A stretch of DNA of 64,000 nucleotides from Oscillospiraceae bacterium. GTDB taxonomy: Bacteria; Bacillota; Clostridia; Oscillospirales; Oscillospiraceae. The stretch's first letter is position 1. Every line of letters starts with the position of its first letter. The stretch is from contig JAFPWN010000026.1 of the NCBI GenBank assembly GCA_017412765.1, positions 1-64,000 of the forward strand. Reading direction: 5' to 3'. The translations under genes were made by a program, and so were the position numbers. The notes beneath the pieces were generated by a model. The model saw only the letters and a list, made by a program, of their open reading frames with translations, did no database searches and had not been told where the DNA came from. Positions 59,754 through 64,000 of this stretch are shown one piece after another.

Positions 59754-60971
59754 ATGAAGCAATTTAAGACGATACTGGGCTTTGAGCTTACAAATTACTT
59801 CCAGAACAAGGTCTTTCTCGGCGTGACGCTCTTTCTCGTCATCACCATCGCCGTGGTCACAAACCTACCGGGCATAATCTCCGCTTTCTCCGACAGCGGC
59901 GTTTTCAGCGAGGATACCATCGCGCTCACGGTGGCTGACGGGCTTGACGCGGAATACTACAAGTCGCTTTTCTCCTCCGCCTTTGAGGGCAGCAGGATCG
60001 AGATCACCGACGACGCCGAGGCTATGGTGCAGTCCGGCGACGCGAGCTGCGGCTTTTATGTTGACGGCGAGCAGGATCTCAGGTATTTCGTTCCCAACAT
60101 CACTCTGACCGACTCCCGCGGCTATACGGCGCTCGAGGTAATGCGCTCGGCGGCGCAGTACACGGGACTTGTCAAAAACGGCGTCTCGCCTGAGGATGCT
60201 GCTGCTATCCTGAATCCCGAGATCAATCTCGAGACCGTCAACCTCGGCGTCGATCAGACTCAGAACTATCTCTACACCTACGTCATGGTCATCGCGCTCT
60301 ATATGGTGATACTGATCTACGGTCAGATGGTCGCCTCGGCGGTGGCGGCTGAGAAGTCGAGCCGCTGCATGGAGGTGCTTATAACGAGCGCCGACCCGGT
60401 CGCAATGATGTTCGGCAAGGTCATCGCCGCTGGCGCGGCGGGGCTTTTCCAGCTCGTCGCAGTGTTCGGCTCCGGCTTTTTCTTCTTCAATCTCAACCGC
60501 GGCGCGCTCGAGGATATTCCCGTCGTCGGCTCTCTTTTCGATATTCCGCTCGAGCTTCTGATTTATATGATCGTCTACTTTATCCTCGGCTTCTTCATCT
60601 ACGCGTTCCTCTACGGCGCCGTAGGCAGTATGGTATCGAAGGTCGAGGAGGTCGGCAGCGCGATTTTGCCGGTTAACTTCTCGTTCATCATCGTGTATAT
60701 GGTCGTTATCTTTTCGCTCTCCTCGGGCAGCATCGACAATATTGCCATGAAGGTCTGCTCCTTCTTCCCGCTCACAAGCTCGATGGCGATGTTTGCGCGG
60801 ATCGCGCTCAGCTCGGTTCCGCTCTGGGAAAAGCTGACGAGCGTGGCGATCCTCGTCGTAAGCGTTTTCGGCGTGGGCGTTCTCAGCGCGAAGATCTACC
60901 GCGCGGGCGTTCTCCTCTACGGCGTGAAGCCGACGATTCCGCAGATCATAAAGGCTCTCAGAAAAGCATAA
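59754..60971 (+). CDS. ABC-2 family permease, NatB-like
   Basis: The 405-residue permease has one N-terminal helix (VFLGVTLFLVITIAVV), a ~130-residue extracellular domain with DNA-like name-free alpha/beta pattern (about 45-165), and five more helices in the C-terminal half, including VASAVAAEKSSRCMEVLITSADPVAMMFGKV. That is the NatB/ABC-2 layout. With the ATPase it should form an exporter; sodium, peptide or antibiotic export is possible. Confidence 0.9.
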   Translation: MKQFKTILGFELTNYFQNKVFLGVTLFLVITIAVVTNLPGIISAFSDSGVFSEDTIALTVADGLDAEYYKSLFSSAFEGSRIEITDDAEAMVQSGDASCGFYVDGEQDLRYFVPNITLTDSRGYTALEVMRSAAQYTGLVKNGVSPEDAAAILNPEINLETVNLGVDQTQNYLYTYVMVIALYMVILIYGQMVASAVAAEKSSRCMEVLITSADPVAMMFGKVIAAGAAGLFQLVAVFGSGFFFFNLNRGALEDIPVVGSLFDIPLELLIYMIVYFILGFFIYAFLYGAVGSMVSKVEEVGSAILPVNFSFIIVYMVVIFSLSSGSIDNIAMKVCSFFPLTSSMAMFARIALSSVPLWEKLTSVAILVVSVFGVGVLSAKIYRAGVLLYGVKPTIPQIIKALRKA

Positions 60972-60976
60972 AAATA

Positions 60977-61016
60977 CACCGGTCAAGTCCCCTCGGGACA
61001 AGACCGGTGCTTTTTT
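60977..61016 (+). terminator. Terminator of the ABC exporter operon
   Basis: CACCGGTC/GACCGGTG outer stem and GTCCC/GGGAC inner stem (60977-61009), followed by TTTTTT. Confidence 0.85.
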
Positions 61017-61067
61017 GTCTATTCAATTCATACTAATCCTTGATATAAAACTGACTTGTAATTCTGA

Positions 61068-61156
61068 GCAGAAATTGTGCCAGACAAGGCAGACCCCGCA
61101 GAGCATAATGGATATATATGCTCAAGGGGGCTAACGCAGTATGGCGAAATTTCTGC
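61068..61156. other. Unassigned structured intergenic segment
   Basis: A long imperfect stem (61068-61081 with 61143-61156, 12 of 14 paired) encloses a second stem (CCCC-GAGCATA/TATGCTC-GGGG, 61094-61130). It lies between the exporter terminator and the stop of the minus-strand gene at 61192. The rest of 61017-61191 shows nothing recognisable. It could be an ncRNA, a MITE remnant or a bulky terminator; none is proven. Confidence 0.35.
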
Positions 61157-61191
61157 CGGAAGGACTGTCAGGTTTCTATTATGGTTTAGTA

Positions 61192-62463
61192 TCAGTCCGG
61201 GAACTGGATTTTAGGCATATAGCGCGTGTACATATCGGAAACGGTGAAGGGTATCCCCTCGGTTTTCAGAATGTCGCAGAAAAGCTCAAGCGGCTTGCGA
61301 TTCTTGTCGATGAGCTGGAACGAAACGCAGAATTTATCCCCGACCGCGTTGACCTCGATCATGAAATCGCCGTCAGTGATCGTGTACATTCCCTTTATGT
61401 GCTTATCCATCTCGCCCCAGTCGGTCTTGCCGACGTAGCTTATGGTCATAATGTCGCGCGGGTCGCTTCTGAATGCGCTGTTCTTGCCGGCGACGGCCTT
61501 TTTCTCCTTAAGCCCCTGGGCATCGTCAATGCTCTTGTGCGCCTTATCGAGCTTGCGGAAGCGCTCACAGCTCAGCTCCGGCTGATTCTGCGAAATTATC
61601 GCGCCGCGTGCGCGCATATTGAGCTTTTCGATGGTCTCTCCCATCATATCCCATTCGTAGCGGATGTGGATAAAGCGCACGAAATCGCGGTAGGACTCGT
61701 CGGCTCCGATGTCTGCGCGGTAATCGTCCGCGATTCTCGCTGAAAGGTGCGTGCCCTTCTTCTCCTTGAAAAACCTGCCCGATGCCTTTATCATCATTGC
61801 GGCGAGGATGGTGTTCGGAGTGCCGTCGATGCGTTTTGCATAATCCATAAACGCGCCTGACGGTATTTCTATCTCGTAGTAGTAGCACTGCTTCTGGAAC
61901 GGATTTATAAGGTACTTCAGCGTTCTCATAAGCGCGAGGTTGCAGTCACCGCCCACATACCGTGAGATCGGCTCGTCGGTGGGCAGGCTTGCCGCGTCCG
62001 GAAAGAACAGCTCTCCCTCAGTCACCGGGGTGCCGGGAAGCTTTATGTCCGCGGGAGCCTTGAGCGCGCCGTATTTCTTCACCATATACAGATAGAGCGT
62101 TGCCTTCAGCCAGAAAAGTCCGCCGAAGGCGCCGCAGGGCGCGTGGGAAAAGTTGAACCAGATGCAGTCATCCCGGTACGTTATCGCAAAGAGATGGCCG
62201 TTTACCTCATCGCTTCCGAGCACAAGACGTTCGTTCTTTTCGGGCAGTACGGCGATGGGTCTGCCGTTTTTTTCAAGCGTGTAGTTCTGCTCCGCGTCAA
62301 GACCTATCTGAACGCGGAAGTACGGGAAGCGCTCTATCGACTCCTGAGCCGCCTCGTTCAGCAGCTTATAGTCTACGCTTTCGTCAAGACGGACCTTAAA
62401 ACGGACAGTGAACGGGATTTTCTCCATGTACTCATACAGGAGATAGGTATCGGGATTTCTCAT
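61192..62463 (-). CDS. Condensation/acyltransferase-like protein
   Basis: The 423-residue soluble protein has the two-lobed pattern of BAHD/condensation-type acyltransferases: an N-terminal LLNEAAQESIERFPYFRVQIG lobe, a central strand WFNFSHAPCGAFGG where HHxxxDG would be, and a C-terminal lobe. Only one His is kept and the Asp position is Gly, so activity is uncertain. It resembles alcohol-acetyltransferase-like proteins of gut Firmicutes. The start ATG 62463 has only a weak AAAGG upstream. The neighbours (htpG, exporter) do not suggest a pathway. Confidence 0.65.
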   Translation of the reverse strand: MRNPDTYLLYEYMEKIPFTVRFKVRLDESVDYKLLNEAAQESIERFPYFRVQIGLDAEQNYTLEKNGRPIAVLPEKNERLVLGSDEVNGHLFAITYRDDCIWFNFSHAPCGAFGGLFWLKATLYLYMVKKYGALKAPADIKLPGTPVTEGELFFPDAASLPTDEPISRYVGGDCNLALMRTLKYLINPFQKQCYYYEIEIPSGAFMDYAKRIDGTPNTILAAMMIKASGRFFKEKKGTHLSARIADDYRADIGADESYRDFVRFIHIRYEWDMMGETIEKLNMRARGAIISQNQPELSCERFRKLDKAHKSIDDAQGLKEKKAVAGKNSAFRSDPRDIMTISYVGKTDWGEMDKHIKGMYTITDGDFMIEVNAVGDKFCVSFQLIDKNRKPLELFCDILKTEGIPFTVSDMYTRYMPKIQFPD

Positions 62464-62537
62464 TACGGGTTTTCAACCTTTCGATATATAATACGGACAA
62501 ATGAACAACAATTTTTGGATCTGACCGGTACTGTATA

Positions 62538-64000
62538 TCAGCCGATAAGCTCGCAGACGAGGTCTGTGTAGGCGCTGGGATCGTCGAGCGGAAGTCCCGC
62601 GATCAGCACCGCCTGGTCATAGAGGAGGGAAGCGTATTTCTTCGCCCTTTCCTCATCGTGCTCCACGGCGTCGGAGAGCTTTGCGAATATCGGGTGCGAT
62701 TCGTTCAGCTCGAGGATCCTGTCTGCCTTTATCCCCGAGTTCGGCTGCACCTGATTGAAATACTTTTCCATCTCGAAGCTCAGTCCCTCTCCCGCGACGA
62801 GGCAGACGGGATGTGAAACGAGTCTTGCGGAGGCGCGCACCTCCTTGACCTTGTCGCCCAGCGCGTTCTTCACGAACTCATAAACGCCCTTGTGCTCCGT
62901 CTCCGGCTTCCCGGTATCGAGATCGCCGTCGAGAATGGACTTGAACTCCTTATCCTTGTACTTTGCGAGGATCTGCGCGGTAAACTCATCGACCTCCTCG
63001 GTGAAGTACAGCACCTCTACGCCGTCCGCCTTGAACTTCTCGTTCTGCGGGAGCTTCGCTACCTTCTCGGCGCTGTCGCCTGCGGCATAGTAGATGTATT
63101 TCTGATCCTCCTTCATTCCGGAAACGTACTCATCGAGGGTCACGTAACCGTCCTTATTCGACGAGCGGAACATCAGAAGATCCTGCAGCAGCTCTTTTTT
63201 CGCGCCGTAATTCTCTGCAACGCCGTATTTTATCTGCCTGCCGAACGACTCCCAGAACTTTTCGTAGCTCTCTCTGTCGTCCTTCAAGAGCTTCAGAAGC
63301 TCGGATTTTATCTTCTTTTCGAGGTTCTGCGCGATGAGCTTGAGCTGGCGGTCGTGCAGGAGCATTTCGCGCGAGATATTGAGGCTGAGGTCGGGCGAAT
63401 CGACAACTCCGCGCACGAACTGGAAGAATTCGGGCAGAAGATCGGCGCATTTTTCCATTATCATTACGCCGCCGGAATAGAGCTGAAGTCCGCGCTCGAA
63501 GCTGCGGGTGTAGTAGTCGTATGGCACGACAGCCGGAATGAAGAGCAGCGCCTTATACTGCACGTTTCCCTCGGCGGAAACGCTTATCACCTTTCTCGGC
63601 GCCTCGTAATCGTGGAACTTCTGCATATAGAACTCATTGTATTCCTCGTCCTTGACCTGGGATTTTGGGCGGTTCCATATGGGCTCCATGGAGTTGAGCG
63701 TTTCCGGCTCGGTGTAAGTTTCATACTCGGGCTTTTCGGGGTCTCCGCCCTCCTTTTTGCGGGATTTAGTGACGTCCATGACAATCGGGAAGCGGATATA
63801 ATCGGAATACTTCTTTACAAGCTCCTTTATTTTCCACTCGTCGAGAAATTCGGAATACTTCTCGTCCTCGGTATCGTCCTTGAGGTGCATGATGACGTCC
63901 GTCCCGACGGTGTCCTTGTCGCATTCCTTTATCGTATAGCCGTCGGCGCCGGATGAGACCCACTCGTAGGCTGTGTCGGAGCCGTATTTTTTCGTGCGCA
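62538..64000 (-). CDS. htpG: Molecular chaperone HtpG (C-terminal part, cut by window edge)
   Basis: HtpG is the bacterial Hsp90. The visible 486 codons begin inside the N-terminal domain (AYEWVSSGADGYTIKECDKD, then GTDVIMHLKDD) and run through the middle domain (FIPAVVPYDYYTRSFERGLQLYSGGV, SLNISREMLLHDRQL) to the C-terminal dimerisation domain. The ATP-binding N-terminus lies beyond the window. The frame is continuous from 64000 to the stop at 62538; the ATG at 63890 is internal. Confidence 0.97.
   Translation of the reverse strand, partial: RTKKYGSDTAYEWVSSGADGYTIKECDKDTVGTDVIMHLKDDTEDEKYSEFLDEWKIKELVKKYSDYIRFPIVMDVTKSRKKEGGDPEKPEYETYTEPETLNSMEPIWNRPKSQVKDEEYNEFYMQKFHDYEAPRKVISVSAEGNVQYKALLFIPAVVPYDYYTRSFERGLQLYSGGVMIMEKCADLLPEFFQFVRGVVDSPDLSLNISREMLLHDRQLKLIAQNLEKKIKSELLKLLKDDRESYEKFWESFGRQIKYGVAENYGAKKELLQDLLMFRSSNKDGYVTLDEYVSGMKEDQKYIYYAAGDSAEKVAKLPQNEKFKADGVEVLYFTEEVDEFTAQILAKYKDKEFKSILDGDLDTGKPETEHKGVYEFVKNALGDKVKEVRASARLVSHPVCLVAGEGLSFEMEKYFNQVQPNSGIKADRILELNESHPIFAKLSDAVEHDEERAKKYASLLYDQAVLIAGLPLDDPSAYTDLVCELIG

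Noticed and set aside
61141..61743. 200-codon plus-strand frame entering the condensation-like gene
   Set aside because: Only the first ~17 codons are intergenic and the rest is antisense to a better-supported gene.
1..64000. CRISPR arrays, tRNA and rRNA genes
   Set aside because: No regularly spaced repeats or cloverleaf/rRNA-like sequences were seen in the intergenic regions on reading.

Overview
The window reads as chromosomal DNA of an anaerobic, spore-forming gut Firmicute of class Clostridia (Oscillospirales-like is my inference). Evidence: high-G+C coding with mirror open frames on the opposite strand; a YtfJ/GerW sporulation gene; an IspH-ribosomal S1 fusion; a class V desulfurase paired with DUF3343; clostridial gene orders (tig-clpP-clpX-lon-engB, scpA-scpB-ytfJ-rluB, rplS-lepB-rbgA-rnhB-yraN, mraZ-dcw-ftsZ); SD motifs close to AGGAGG and 17-bp-spaced sigma-A-type promoters. 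No rRNA, tRNA or CRISPR array was found.

Layout. 1-3.6 kb: the tail of an unknown gene with its terminator, then a minus-strand EamA-MATE transporter operon; the MATE gene is frameshifted at a C6/G6 tract. 3.7-15.6 kb (minus): desulfurase/DUF3343, ispD-ispF, ispH-S1, a flavoprotein-cytidylate kinase fusion, an RpiR regulator, then rluB, ytfJ, DUF2953, scpB, scpA and an M50 protease. 15.6-28.7 kb (minus): engB, a tiny DUF6440 gene, an acyltransferase, lon, clpX, clpP, tig, a phosphoesterase, thrC, yraN, rnhB, rbgA, lepB and rplS. 28.7-34.8 kb (plus): an RluA-type synthase, potABCD and pfkA. 34.9-47.5 kb (minus): the division and wall cluster from mraZ to ftsZ, without murF, murD or ftsA. 47.6-53.5 kb (minus): a coiled-coil protein, rsmD, uvrC, an HPr paralogue and mutS2. 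53.6-64 kb: a DUF2461 gene, a repeat-rich gap, lysA, an attenuated pyrR-pyrP operon, a small membrane protein/XRE pair, a NatAB-like ABC exporter, a condensation-like protein and the 3' part of htpG.

How the genes work together. Three themes dominate: isoprenoid and wall synthesis with division (IspD/F/H and the dcw cluster, headed by a MraZ promoter with four 10-bp operator repeats); protein quality control and export (trigger factor, ClpXP, Lon, HtpG, LepB); and ribosome, tRNA and DNA maintenance (EngB, RbgA, RluB, RsmD, RsmH, L19, UvrC, MutS2, RNase HII).

The most unusual signal is a ~161-bp element present twice (about 5.1-5.3 kb and 54.5-54.7 kb). Each copy is bracketed by direct repeats of the host locus's own terminator hairpin, and the two hairpins are unrelated. 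This looks like a small non-autonomous element that inserts into terminators and duplicates the whole hairpin. Other points of note: an HPr paralogue with Arg in place of the phosphorylatable His15, a MITE-like element in the lon leader, the in-frame flavoprotein-Cmk fusion that keeps an internal Shine-Dalgarno, and several structured leaders.
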